Origin: Selaginella moellendorffii
Lineage: Eukaryota; Streptophyta; Lycopodiopsida; Selaginellales; Selaginellaceae
Direction of reading: 5' to 3'
Length of the DNA stretch: 64,000 nucleotides
Assembly: GCF_000143415.4 (NCBI RefSeq)
Contig: NW_003314382.1
Coordinates: 241,755 to 305,754 of the forward strand
In this document: one piece after another, positions 1 to 9,756 of the stretch
How the letters are laid out: each line of letters starts with the position of its first letter
Position numbering within the stretch: the stretch's first letter is position 1
Notes under the pieces: model-generated
Told to the model about the DNA's origin: nothing
Seen by the model: the letters and a program-made list of their open reading frames with translations, nothing else
Database searches by the model: none
Position numbers and translations under genes: made by a program

Positions 1-14
1 GCGTCCAGGTGCGA

Positions 15-225
15 GCTCCAGTCTCGGTTGCTTCCAGCTGATCTTCACGCGTACAGAAATAAGATTCTTGTGAAGATGAAACAATACTGTGTATAGAATC
101 TATGGACGAAGAAGGAACCTATGAAATGGTACCTTGTAATGGCTAAATCGCGCAAAATTGCAAAGAGAGATTGATGTTTTGTAAAGAAACGGTGGAAGGA
201 TCATTCGTGTTTTGAGCTTAGATTG
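15..225. repeat. Direct repeat, copy 1 (copy 2 at about 680-900)
   Basis: The stretch beginning GGTTGCTTCCAGCTGATC matches the stretch starting near 687. The similarity continues through GAAATAAGATTCTTGTGAAG, TATGAAATGGTAC and AGAGATTGATGT to AGGATC, with scattered substitutions and small indels. Copy 2 is the 3' flank of the minus-strand PPR gene. Copy 1 is therefore a partial duplicate of that gene's 3' flank, separated by about 450 bp of other sequence. Confidence 0.7.
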
Positions 226-289
226 AGTGACAACCCCATGCAACCATAGTCCAAGTCAATGCTGCTAAAAACTCTCTAAAGTGTTAATT

Positions 290-360
290 ATCAAGATTCG
301 AACCCCCGACGTGCTTTTTGCCCGAAGTGTTAACTGACTGGTCTAACCTGTTTTATTGAG
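290..360 (-). repeat. tRNA-like patch, possible SINE head
   Basis: Read on the minus strand, this holds an A-box-like block (TTAGACCAGTCAGTTAAC, 330-347) and a B-box-like block (GGGTTCGAATC, about 295-305). They are separated by roughly the distance expected inside a tRNA. No complete cloverleaf or CCA end is evident, so this is more like the promoter head of a tRNA-derived SINE than a tRNA gene. It lies between the two copies of a duplicated flank. The SINE reading is inference; no second copy was found in this window. Confidence 0.4.
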
Positions 361-679
361 CTGGCGGAGCAATATTTGGGGTATTTCTTCCGTAAAAGAT
401 TTTCGCATAAAGTCCTTGTTAATTGGACCCTCGGCCGCCTCGAAGCCGGGTCATCTACTTCCGGTCCACCTCTACACTTACCCGATAACCAATTCCTCAG
501 CAACCGGGCTCGCGTTAATTTAACATCATACCATGTAGTTAACCGATATGGACGAGGATTGGCCTCTTCCAAGATGCTTGACGCCGAGAAGAAGATCCAC
601 CGCATAGCAAGCGGCACCTGGTGGGATCACTGCGCGAATTCTATGACTCGGTGGTGGTGGACCGTGCGACTATGGCATG

Positions 680-900
680 TGTCTTGGTTGCTTCCAGCTG
701 ATCTTCACGGCACAGAAATAAGATTCTTGTGAAGATGAAACCAAAAAATGTGTATAGAAGAAGGAACTTCGAGCCTATGAAATGGTACTGTCTTCAGGTA
801 TCTAGATCACGCAAAGTTGCGGAGAGAGATTGATGTCTTGTGAAGAAACTGTGTAGACTTTAGAGGAAGGATCGTTCGCGTTGTTAAAACACGAGCTAAG
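680..900. repeat. Direct repeat, copy 2 (3' flank of PPR gene)
   Basis: This is the partner of the repeat at about 15-225. It overlaps the last codons and the downstream flank of the PPR gene that ends at 802. The intervening 225-680 contains the tRNA-like patch and no convincing gene. Confidence 0.65.
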
Positions 901-2412
901 ATACGATGTCAAGGGTTCCACTGGTGGCCACACGGGCATGTTTTCCAGCAAATCAGATGCTCTTGACAACCTTCCAGATCGACCAAGCGCGTCAACAATG
1001 CAACCATAGTGCTCCATCGCCGGTACCAGATTGTAATCCAGCACCATCGAAACGAAGGAGTTTCTAGCTTCCTCGACTCGCCCAGTGTGGCTGTAGGCGC
1101 TCAAGACAGTGACGAAGGTGATACCATCTGGATCGAATCCCAGCTGTTGCATCGCCCAGAAGTTCTCGACGGCATCCCGATGGTATCCTCCCCGGCCATA
1201 GGCAGCAAGCAGTGAGTTCCAGGAAACGATCTCCTTGAAAGGGATTCGATCGAAGAGCTTTTTTGCCTCTGAGATATGCCCAACTCGGGCATACGCTTCG
1301 ACCATCGCGATCCATGATGTCAAGTCTGGCTCGTGGAGGTGGTCAAACAGGAATCTTGCCTCTTTGATCTCTCCGGCCGAGGCGTGGGATTCGAGCATCG
1401 CGGTCCAGGAGATTACACTCCACTGCGGCATTCGCTCAAACACCCTGCGTGCTTGATCTACAAGTTTCTCGCGAGCAAACGCAGACATCATAGCGTTGCA
1501 AGAGATCACATCCACCCTGGGGGAGTAATCAAAGAAATATATCGCTTCTTGGAGGTTTCCAATCTGTGCGTAGCGGACTAGCATCAAACACCACGTCTCG
1601 ACTCCGTGGCATGGCATTTTCTCAAACAATTCTCGCGCCATTAGCAAATGCCCGTCTTGGGCATTTGCTGCAACCATTGCATGCCATATTACCATGTCCC
1701 GTTGTGGCGTTTCTTTGAAAAACAATCTTGCTTTTTCTAGCAGCCCGTTTTCCGCCAAAGCTGCAACCATGGCAGTCCACGAGAAAACGTTTCGCATTGG
1801 CATCATGTCAAATAGTTGCTCTAATGCACCAAGATGCCCTTTCCGGGCATATACTTGCAAAAGTGCTGTCCAAGAAACCACATCCCTCTCGAGCATGGAA
1901 TCAAAGATTCGTTTTGCTGACGGAACGTTACCGACCTGGGCATATGCCGTCATTATTGACGAGCAAGGCGCAATGCTCCAGCTTGGCATTCTCGCAAAAA
2001 CACCCTCTGCCATTGCCGTTTGCCCGTCATAGGCATATGCCGTGAGCAACGCCGTCCATGCCACAACGTTTCTTTGTTGCATATTCGCGAATAAGGCCCT
2101 CGCTTCGGACAAATGCGCAGTCTTGGCAAATGCTGTCACAAGTACCGTACACGTGGCGGCATCTCGTTGAGGCATTTTCTGGAACGCTCTGGATGCCTCG
2201 AATATTTGCCCATGCTTGGAATGAGCTTGTATCAACGCCGTCCAGGACACGACGACGCGGACGGTCATCCAGTGGAACACGTGTCGCGCTTCCTGTATAT
2301 GCCCAGTTTGGGCATATGCTGTGATAAGGATATTCCAGGAGTAGACATTGGGGTGGTGGAGGGAATCAAAGGCGCCCTTGGCATCTTCTATGCTGCCACA
2401 TTTGCCGTACAT
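802..2412 (-). CDS. PPR protein, S-type array, no DYW domain
   Basis: Intronless pentatricopeptide repeat protein of 536 aa from this start, expected to bind organellar RNA. After the MYGKCG motif come about a dozen uninterrupted 31-residue S-type repeats, each ending in a V-x-S-W/C pattern and carrying A-Y-A-x-x-G-H helices. A final longer repeat and a short E-like tail follow. There is no DYW deaminase. The same frame stays open for 55 codons upstream (2413-2577) to a TAA at 2578-2580. That extension reads like a PPR N-terminus (ARELHSRL, then GNWIVDMYGKCG) but contains no ATG. The true start may lie in an upstream exon, use a non-AUG codon, or have been lost. No targeting peptide is visible from the ATG used here. 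Confidence 0.85.
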   Translation of the reverse strand: MYGKCGSIEDAKGAFDSLHHPNVYSWNILITAYAQTGHIQEARHVFHWMTVRVVVSWTALIQAHSKHGQIFEASRAFQKMPQRDAATCTVLVTAFAKTAHLSEARALFANMQQRNVVAWTALLTAYAYDGQTAMAEGVFARMPSWSIAPCSSIMTAYAQVGNVPSAKRIFDSMLERDVVSWTALLQVYARKGHLGALEQLFDMMPMRNVFSWTAMVAALAENGLLEKARLFFKETPQRDMVIWHAMVAANAQDGHLLMARELFEKMPCHGVETWCLMLVRYAQIGNLQEAIYFFDYSPRVDVISCNAMMSAFAREKLVDQARRVFERMPQWSVISWTAMLESHASAGEIKEARFLFDHLHEPDLTSWIAMVEAYARVGHISEAKKLFDRIPFKEIVSWNSLLAAYGRGGYHRDAVENFWAMQQLGFDPDGITFVTVLSAYSHTGRVEEARNSFVSMVLDYNLVPAMEHYGCIVDALGRSGRLSRASDLLENMPVWPPVEPLTSYLSSCFNNANDPSSKVYTVSSQDINLSPQLCVI

Positions 2413-2671
2413 GTCTACGATCCAATTCCCTAATAGCCTGCTCTTGGCGAGGAGCGCTGGGATGATTTGCCGGAGGCGCGAATGCAGCTCCCTGGCCTGG
2501 CGAAGATCCTTGCTCCTGGCGACTGATCGGATGAGATCGCAAGCAGCGATGGAATCCAGCCTCGAAAAGCTTGATCGTTATCGAGTGTTTCTTCCCAAAA
2601 AATTTCTTGCAAGGAATATTTTCAATGGTCACACTTGGCAGTGGCGGCAAGAGCCCTAGGCGGCGCCCGGG

Positions 2672-4235
2672 ATGGGTGTGCTGCGCCGCCTCATGCATCT
2701 CGCCGCGCAGAGGCTCCATCGGCCGGGCAGGAGGAAGCTGGCGCCACTGCCGTCGCAGATTTCGCCTCCAGTTCCAGGTATGGCCGATCCTTCTCCACAG
2801 CGCCAGCATCAGCCAAGAAATCCAAAGAATGTAGCAGCAGCAGCGCCAGAGGAAGAAGAAGAGGAAGATTATGTCTCATTTGAGGTGGATTGGTCAGTCT
2901 TCTCCATGGTGCACATCCAGACGACGATCCAAGAGATGCTCTTCACGCTGGCGGGGCTGGCCTTGCCCGAGGAGCAGCAGCACAAGCAAGCATTCAGAAT
3001 CGAGAATGGGAATTGGCGGACCAATCTCGACGTCAAGGAGCTCTATCTCCGCCGGGAGCTTCGTGACGGCGTGGAGACTGGATTTCTAGTGCGTGGGGTG
3101 ATCTACGACATGGCGGCTTTGGCCATTCCTCCTCAAGAACGAGGGAAAAGAATCAAGGAGATGGCGTCCTCTGGATCCAGGGACTGGAGCAATCTCGTTC
3201 ACGAGAACGTGAACGAGACTGTTGGAAAGGTGGAAGATGTGTCGGCCGAGCAAGTCATGGAGAAGCTGGGACTGAAATATGTTGGCGCACTCCAGGAGAA
3301 GATTGGGAGTGGCAGTGTCTCCTCGGCGGCGGCTTTGAGGAAGAAGAAGCTGCAAGAGAAGCAGGGCCTGGAAGAGATCCTGGGGAGAGGAGACAGCATA
3401 CGAGCAAAGTATGCCGAGAGGCTTAGACACAAGCAAGCATTAGCGGATGCAAGACAAGAGCAAGCCAAGCTCGGGGTGGTGATCACAACTTCTCCTGGAG
3501 AAAAAGATAGCTCTGTGCTACCGGGTTGCCCCGCTCTTATTCGATACCTGGAGGTTCGTTTTTATCTTTCGGTTCTCTCTTCTATAATCTTTTGTTCTCT
3601 ATGCTTCCAACTCTTTCCTTTTCCAGGAGCGTGGTGTTTCGCAAGCTCTTTTGGCTCGTGGCCCAGACGCTGAGCTTAGAAACTTAATGAACCAGTTGGG
3701 AGGCTTCCAGTTTGCGGAAGTGAGGAGATTGCAAGAAGAAGTCGTCAGGTACTTTTCATTTTTCATGAATCACAGTTCCAACCAATGTGACTGTCCAAGC
3801 AGCGAAGGAATGCTGGACTCGATATGTACAAAATGGAGGCTACCAGCCAAGCGAGTCTTGCTGGTAAGTTTTCGTTTTTGCTCTACGCTATTGGGATCTA
3901 ATTCGGCAAACCAGGTTGTTGGAGCCAATGGTAGTGAAAGCGAGGAGCTGCTCAAGGTTGCAGCTGACAAAGGCTACTTCGTTTGCCGTGTCCAGAGCAC
4001 TTCAAACAGCCAAGGCGAGTCGAAAGACTCAAAACCGGAGTCACAGAAACGTTGGGGCCTAACTTCGTGGTTCAACCATCTTGCCGAGGGGACTCTCCAC
4101 ATCGAAGAGCAGCGGAATCACGAGAAAGACATCGTCCATTTCCGGGTGATGGACATGACTGAGCTCAAGTGGGTGATTGAGGACCTCAATGGAGTCTCGT
4201 ACAGGACAAGCACCATGGTCCGAGGATTCAAGTGA
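2672..4235 (+). CDS. Conserved-looking protein of unknown function, probably organellar
   Basis: Four exons: 2672-3553, 3627-3748, 3803-3863 and 3915-4235, giving 461 aa. All junctions are GT-AG and phases agree; the third acceptor could instead be at 3799/3800. The N-terminus (MGVLRRLMHLAAQRLHRPGR) is rich in Arg and Leu without acids, as in mitochondrial or plastid transit peptides. An alternative start at MADPSPQ (about 2780) would remove it. Further on come an acidic run (EEEEEED), a charged helical stretch rich in Lys/Glu around residues 210-275, and a block reading RVLLVVGANGSESEELL. I do not recognise the family. It is head to head with the PPR gene, whose open frame extends to 2577, leaving under 100 bp. 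Confidence 0.75.
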
Positions 4236-7200
4236 CAATGCTCTGGAATTCATGGATTCTTTAACAACTTCATTTGGATTCTAAAAATATCCTTATGCCA
4301 TAAAGACTCCAGCATTCTTCTATTGATTGGTGCAATGTGATCTAATATTATTCCACATTTTTGTATGAAAAGAATTTTTCATAGTACTTGATGTGTTTAA
4401 TAAAGTAATATATTTATTTTTTTCTTAAAGGAAAAAAGGACACTAAAAATGATATATGGCAAATATTTAATTCTCATTTTGTGAGTGTATAAAATATAGA
4501 AATGAAATAAAAAATGTGCAACCCAAATACCCTAATTTTTATATAAAAGCGAATGGTCTAAATTGAAATTAATCCAATAGCTATCAAAACCCCTAGTGCA
4601 CAGTTGTTAATATTAGTATATAGCATTGTAATTGTATATTTAAATTTCCTATCATCCTCTTCTTTCGAAAAGAAGAATGGAAGGTAGTTAAAGTTTTTTA
4701 GTTGATGGGTTAAGATCTAAAAGAACATAAAAAAAAGGCATTAGTGAATTTGTAAGTGGTATTAATTGTTCTTGATTCCTTTATACAAAATGTTTCAGCT
4801 GTTACACATACACAATTTCTGGACATTAATTTGTTGAACATCATGCCATATGTTATAAACTTACAATTTAACTTGCTATAATACCCAATATAGTCCCTTT
4901 CATTAAGTAAAGAGCCCTTTAGACAAACTATATATTGTAAGATTGGAAAAATGACTAATACTAAGACATCCACTTTATACTCTGTAGGTGGATAATAATG
5001 GGAGTTGTAACACCATTATTGTCTTCTTTGTTCGTACAAGTGTAAAAATGCTTGTCAAATATTGATCCTAAGATCTAGCATTAACAACACATAGCAATCG
5101 CAAAAGTAAACTTAACTCCATTGGTAATATCAGATCATAATTATATAAAAGTTTATATAGTGAAGCACTAACAAAACTTTGTACCCTTATGACATAAGTA
5201 TACCAAAGAGATGATAAATAACTATCCCAATTTAAATGCTGAAAGTTCATATACTTCGTGATCATGCCTTTGAAGGTCCAAACAAGCTATTCCACCAAAC
5301 CATTTGTTTATGGATAATAAACACTTATGAAAGTGTAACATATTTTTAATTAAGATGTTAAATAAATGCAGGACTATTATCCAAAAGAATTTACTCTAAA
5401 CAGAAATGTTGGAACACCACTTGATTGAAAAGGAAGTATCCAACAACAATTGTAAATACACTAGCAAGAGTATGTCATTATTACTTCTCACTACTTGACT
5501 CATTAGATGGAAGTTTTGAGCTTTATTAACCTCACCAAGAGAAGGTAAATTTTTCTCTACACCTTATGATCAACTGGCAATAGTACAAAATCCTCATTTA
5601 GAAAATCCATAAATGCTAGAATAATAAGCTTATTTGAAACATGATAAGAGAGTAAAGAATGAGAAAGGGCATCAGCATTAACTATAAAACTCTTGGGTAA
5701 TAAACAATTTCAAAATTATATATCTGAAATTTCAAAACCCACCAAACAATATAACCAATCAAATTCTTCCACTTTAATAGCGAAATAACTGCTAATAAGA
5801 TTCAAGAATCATGTAAATATGCATAAAGTTTCTTGAAACCCTAAACTGATGCTAAATAATCCTTTATCATGGAATAATTCACCTCCTTTAGTTATAATGT
5901 ATTGCTAATGTATGCAATGGGATGACACTAACTAAGGACACATTTGGGCTCTCTTATATTAACACACCTCCAAAATCGATATTAAAAGCATCTAAATGCA
6001 AAATAAAAGGTCAAGTGTAGTTAAGATATGCCAAAATTGGAGAAGTTATTAATTGCTCTTTGAAATCCATAAATGTTCACTCACAATCCATAAACTAAAT
6101 GAAAAACAACATTAACAACTTCAACAATGCTCACAATAGTGCAGTATGATAAAAAAAGATGATTAACGAAATGGTTGAGATATTATACCTTACCTAAAAA
6201 GCATTGTAAGTCACGACAAATAAAAACTTTGATTGAATGAGCATCCTTAGTTAGAATAGGATAATATATTGCAATCTTGGCCCCAAATGATAGGTCAAAT
6301 TTGAAAAAATCGACATACTCCATAAGCCGGTCAACTGTTGCAACACGAAGACTATTAAAAGAATCTAAAAAGGGAATAGAGGAACAAAATAGAAATAGAG
6401 AATGAAATAATAGAGAAATAAAAGTGATAGAAATAGATGTAGAAGCAAAGTGATAAAAAGAAATATAAGTGAGAGGAATGAAAGAAATATAAGGAAATAT
6501 GAGATAAATGGGAAAAGTCTCAAAGTCACATTTAGCATGATTGCACCATAACCAATTCATATGAAAGATGAGGTCAGAAGCTTAATTTAACACCATTTGT
6601 AATGAGTAAAGTTTAAGCTCGAGATTGCCCACATGCATCACTATGTCTGCCTCATCCTATGTACATGCGTGTGTATAGCCATTGTTATAAAGAATGAAAG
6701 CTAGCTCTGCTACACCAATGTGTGGCAACAGGCCGAGCAATAGAAGATATACATAAACCTATATCAACAAACACAAAGAGAATAATAGAAGCCTTGTTAT
6801 TATAAAAACAAACTTAGAAAATAAACCTTAAATGAACTGGTGCCAAATGAACCACTTGATGATACTCCTAAAAGAAGGGTCATTGACTTATTCACACAAG
6901 AATCCTTCACTACTTGTGTGACTCTTTGTTTCCCAGAAACATCTTAATGTCTAGACATTCTATTGCAGCAGCACTAATAAGACATTGTTGACACCAAAGT
7001 GTCCACCAAAAAATAGAGGACACTAATTTGGAAAACGTTAATAACATTGATACGTGTGATCAACCTCATCACACACCCAACAATAGATATCACAGCCATG
7101 ATTATATCCTCACACTTATCCTTGAACTTGAGCAGTAGTAGCATCAACTTCTATTGGAATAAGACTATCTCCTACATGAAGTGGAGTTGAAGAACGTGTA

Positions 7201-7440
7201 GTGAGAAATGCAAGAGGTAATGTTTTATAATGTTGTGTTAGGTGAAGAGCATTGTCAAGGGTGGCAAAAGAAAGTGCATGCACAAGTCCCATAAGATCTT
7301 AACAAAGTGTTGGCCATAACATTCCCCACTTGTTCTGCTATGACATATTTATATATACATGAAGTAAGGGGCTCTAGAAAAAAATACCAAATTGCATTAT
7401 TGACTCAAATGGCCCTCGATGAAGACAATACAATTGTTGG
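4236..7440 (-). mobile_element. Decayed Ty3/gypsy retrotransposon relic in AT-rich DNA
   Basis: No intact gene is present. On the minus strand, frame-broken pieces read as the reverse transcriptase-RNase H connection of Ty3/gypsy elements. One is DFKEQLITSPILAYLNYT (about 6070-6015), followed by PFILHLDAFNIDFGGVLI (to about 5960). Farther on come FEIVYYPR and NADALSH (about 5720-5660), matching the end of the RNase H domain. Between 7030 and 7310, minus-strand text resembling gag (LVHALSFATL) can be read. Stops and frameshifts are frequent, so it is not functional. LTR boundaries could not be placed. The block 4236-5200 shows only AT-rich sequence. Confidence 0.55.
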
Positions 7441-7689
7441 AAGGTATTTGTGAAACATAAATCCCTAAGCCCCAAAGTGGAGTAGAAAGGGTGCTTCATG
7501 GTAGTGGTTGAAGTGGAAGTCTAATAAACATAACATGTTTGGACCAAAGGCTCTAACTTAGAATGTTGAGAGTGGGAGTGAAACTCCGAATGAAGTGTTT
7601 GAGGGATGAGCATGAAGCAATCAATGAATGAGACTTTAAAAAAAGACACAAACAAGTGTCATGACATATGAAAGTGTCAAGAATAAGTC

Positions 7690-8185
7690 TAAAAAAGAGT
7701 CCGAGATGGAGTCCAAGATAAAGTCTGATATGGAGTCCAATATAGACCCGAGATGGACCCGATATAGACCCAAGATGGAGCTCGAGATGGAGTCCAAGAT
7801 GGACCTAAGATGGAGTTTGAGATGGACCCGAGATGGAGTTTGAGATGGACCCGAGATGGAGTTTGAGATGGACTTGAGATGGAGTCCGAAATGGACTTAA
7901 GATAGAGTCCGAGATGGACCTAAGATGGAGTCTGAGATGGACCCAAAATGGAGTTCGAGATGGACCTGAGATGAAGTCTGAGATGGAGTCCAAGATGGAC
8001 CCGAGATGGAATTTGAGGTTGAGTTTGAGATCAACCTAAGATGGAGTTTAAGGTCGAGACCAAGACTGAGATGGAGACCAAGACAGGGATGGAGACCGAG
8101 ACTGAGACCAAGACAGAGTTCAAGACCAAGTTTGAGACCAAGTCCGAGACCAAATATGAATCCAAGTCTAAGTCCGAGGGTGAAA
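7690..8185. repeat. Minisatellite in left arm (GAGATGGAGTCC-like units)
   Basis: Tandem 11-12 bp units of the form GAGATGGAGTCC / GAGATGGACCC repeat from about 7690 to 8000. In places they form a 23-bp higher-order unit. They pass into shorter purine-rich units (GAGACCAAGACT-like) up to about 8180. The apparent peptides (repeated M-E-S and D-P-R-W) are artefacts of the repeat. Confidence 0.85.
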
Positions 8186-9114
8186 GCCCAAAGCAATTGT
8201 TTCCTAGACCCTAGGGTGTTTGGTGAGCTCTAAAAGTATAATAGAAGGAGGATTCTAGTGAAGCCAATTTGGCTAGGAAAGGTTAGTATGATCAAGGAAG
8301 GTTATACCTATGTGTTGGGTGATGGTATATCCATTGAGGAGTCCAAAGCTAAAGTGAACATAAATAAACAAGTATTTTGGTGAAGTGTTCAAAAGTTGGC
8401 CCTAACTCCCTCATGAGATTGAATGGTCAATGCTCCCAATCCAAATGTGGGTAGCATTATTTAGCATGGCTCATTAGAATCTCGCTCTAGCCATATGGCT
8501 AGGGCACCCAAAGGCAGAAAGTGGGGAGAATACCCATGAGGCTCATATAGAGCTATAGTGTTTTGAAATGTTATCCCAAAATCCTAGACTATAGAAAGGA
8601 AAAGGAGCAATCTTCTTGTGTAATGACTTGTGTTGTGATTATATCCTTAGTCACTATATAAGAGAATTGCTCCTTTTCCTTTCCATAGTTTTGGAACAAC
8701 TTTCAAAACACCATAACCTTATAGAAGCCTTGTGGGTACTCTCCTCACCTTTTGTTTTTGGGTACCCTAGCCATGTGGCTAAAGTGAGGTTTTGATGAGC
8801 TATGCCAGGTATCCAAGTATGTAGTGCCACCCACACTTGGATTGGGAGCATTGACCATTCGATCTTTCGAGGGAGCTAACGCTAACTCTTGAACACTTTA
8901 CCAAGTTACCCCATTTATCCATCCATATTCACTCTAGCCTTGGACTCCTTAATGGTTATATCATCACCTACTATATGAATATAACCTTCTTTAGTCACAT
9001 TAGCCTTTCCTGGCCAAATTGGCTTCACTAAAATCCTCCTCCTCCCCCCCCCAATTATACTTTTGGAGCTCATTAAACCACCCAGAGTTTGGGAGATGAT
9101 TGCTTTGGTCTTTC

Positions 9115-9500
9115 ATCCTCAGACTTAGACTTGGACTCAAACTTGGACTCGAACTTAGACTCGGACTTGGACTTAGACTCAGACTCGGACTTGGTCTCGG
9201 TCTTAGTCTGGGTCTAGGTCTTGGTTTTAGTCTCGGTCTTAGTCTTAATCTTAGTTTTGGTCTCCATCTCGGTCTCGATCTCTCTCTTAGATCTATCTTA
9301 GACTCTATCTCATGTCCATTTTAGACTCCATTTTGGGTCTATCTCAGACTCCATCTTAGACTTTATCTCACCATCTTGGATCCATATCAAACTCTATCTC
9401 GGGTCCATCTTAGGTCTATATTAAGCTCTATCTTAGGTCCATCTCAAGTCCATATCGGACTCCATATCAAACTCTTTCTCAGACTCTTTTTTGGACTTAT
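9115..9500. repeat. Minisatellite in right arm (complement of left array)
   Basis: This is the complement of the array in the left arm: GACTTGGACTC-type short units at about 9120-9250, then GGTCCATCTC / GACTCCATCT units to about 9500. The order is mirrored relative to the left arm, which shows that the inverted duplication included an already formed minisatellite. Confidence 0.8.
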
Positions 9501-9756
9501 TCTTGATACTTCCATGTGTTATGACACTTGCCAAATATTAGTTATTCTTGTGTCTCTTTTTAAAGATTCATTTATTGATTTTTTCATACTCATTCCTCAA
9601 GCACTTTATTCAGAATTCTATTCCCACTCTCAACTTTCCAAGTTGGAGCTTTTAGTCTAAATATGTTATGCTTGTTTAACTTCTACTTTAACCACTACCA
9701 TATGAAACCCTTTTTGCTCCACTTTAGGGGCTTAGGGATTTGTGTTTCACAAGCCA

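Larger units (their letters stand above)
7441..9756. repeat. Giant inverted repeat (near-palindrome), arms about 1.1 kb
   Basis: The left arm (about 7441-8611) is matched base for base, with scattered mismatches and small indels, by the reverse complement of the right arm (about 8666-9756). A spacer of only about 54 bp lies between them. The matching blocks at the centre are AAAGGAAAAGGAGCAAT (left) and ATTGCTCCTTTTCCTTT (right). The outer ends match at GTGAAACATAAATCCCTAAG (left) against CTTAGGGATTTGTGTTTCAC (right). Transcribed across, it would form a very long hairpin. It carries no transposase or other gene. It could be a foldback-type element or two copies of one repeat inserted tail to tail. 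Confidence 0.85.

Noticed and set aside
376-732. Plus-strand open frame of 118 codons
   Set aside because: It overlaps the tRNA-like patch and the duplicated flank, has no recognisable domain, and its composition does not look coding.
6183-6560. Minus-strand frame of 125 codons
   Set aside because: It is Phe/Ile/Ser-rich, lies in the AT-rich gypsy relic, and is not a recognisable family.
7661-8233. Repeated M-E-S and D-P-R-W peptides in the left palindrome arm
   Set aside because: They are translations of an 11-12 bp minisatellite. A CRISPR array was also considered and rejected: the units are adjacent with no unique spacers, and the context is a plant nucleus.
9100-9660. Leu/Gly-rich frames in the right palindrome arm
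   Set aside because: They arise from the complementary minisatellite and are not proteins.
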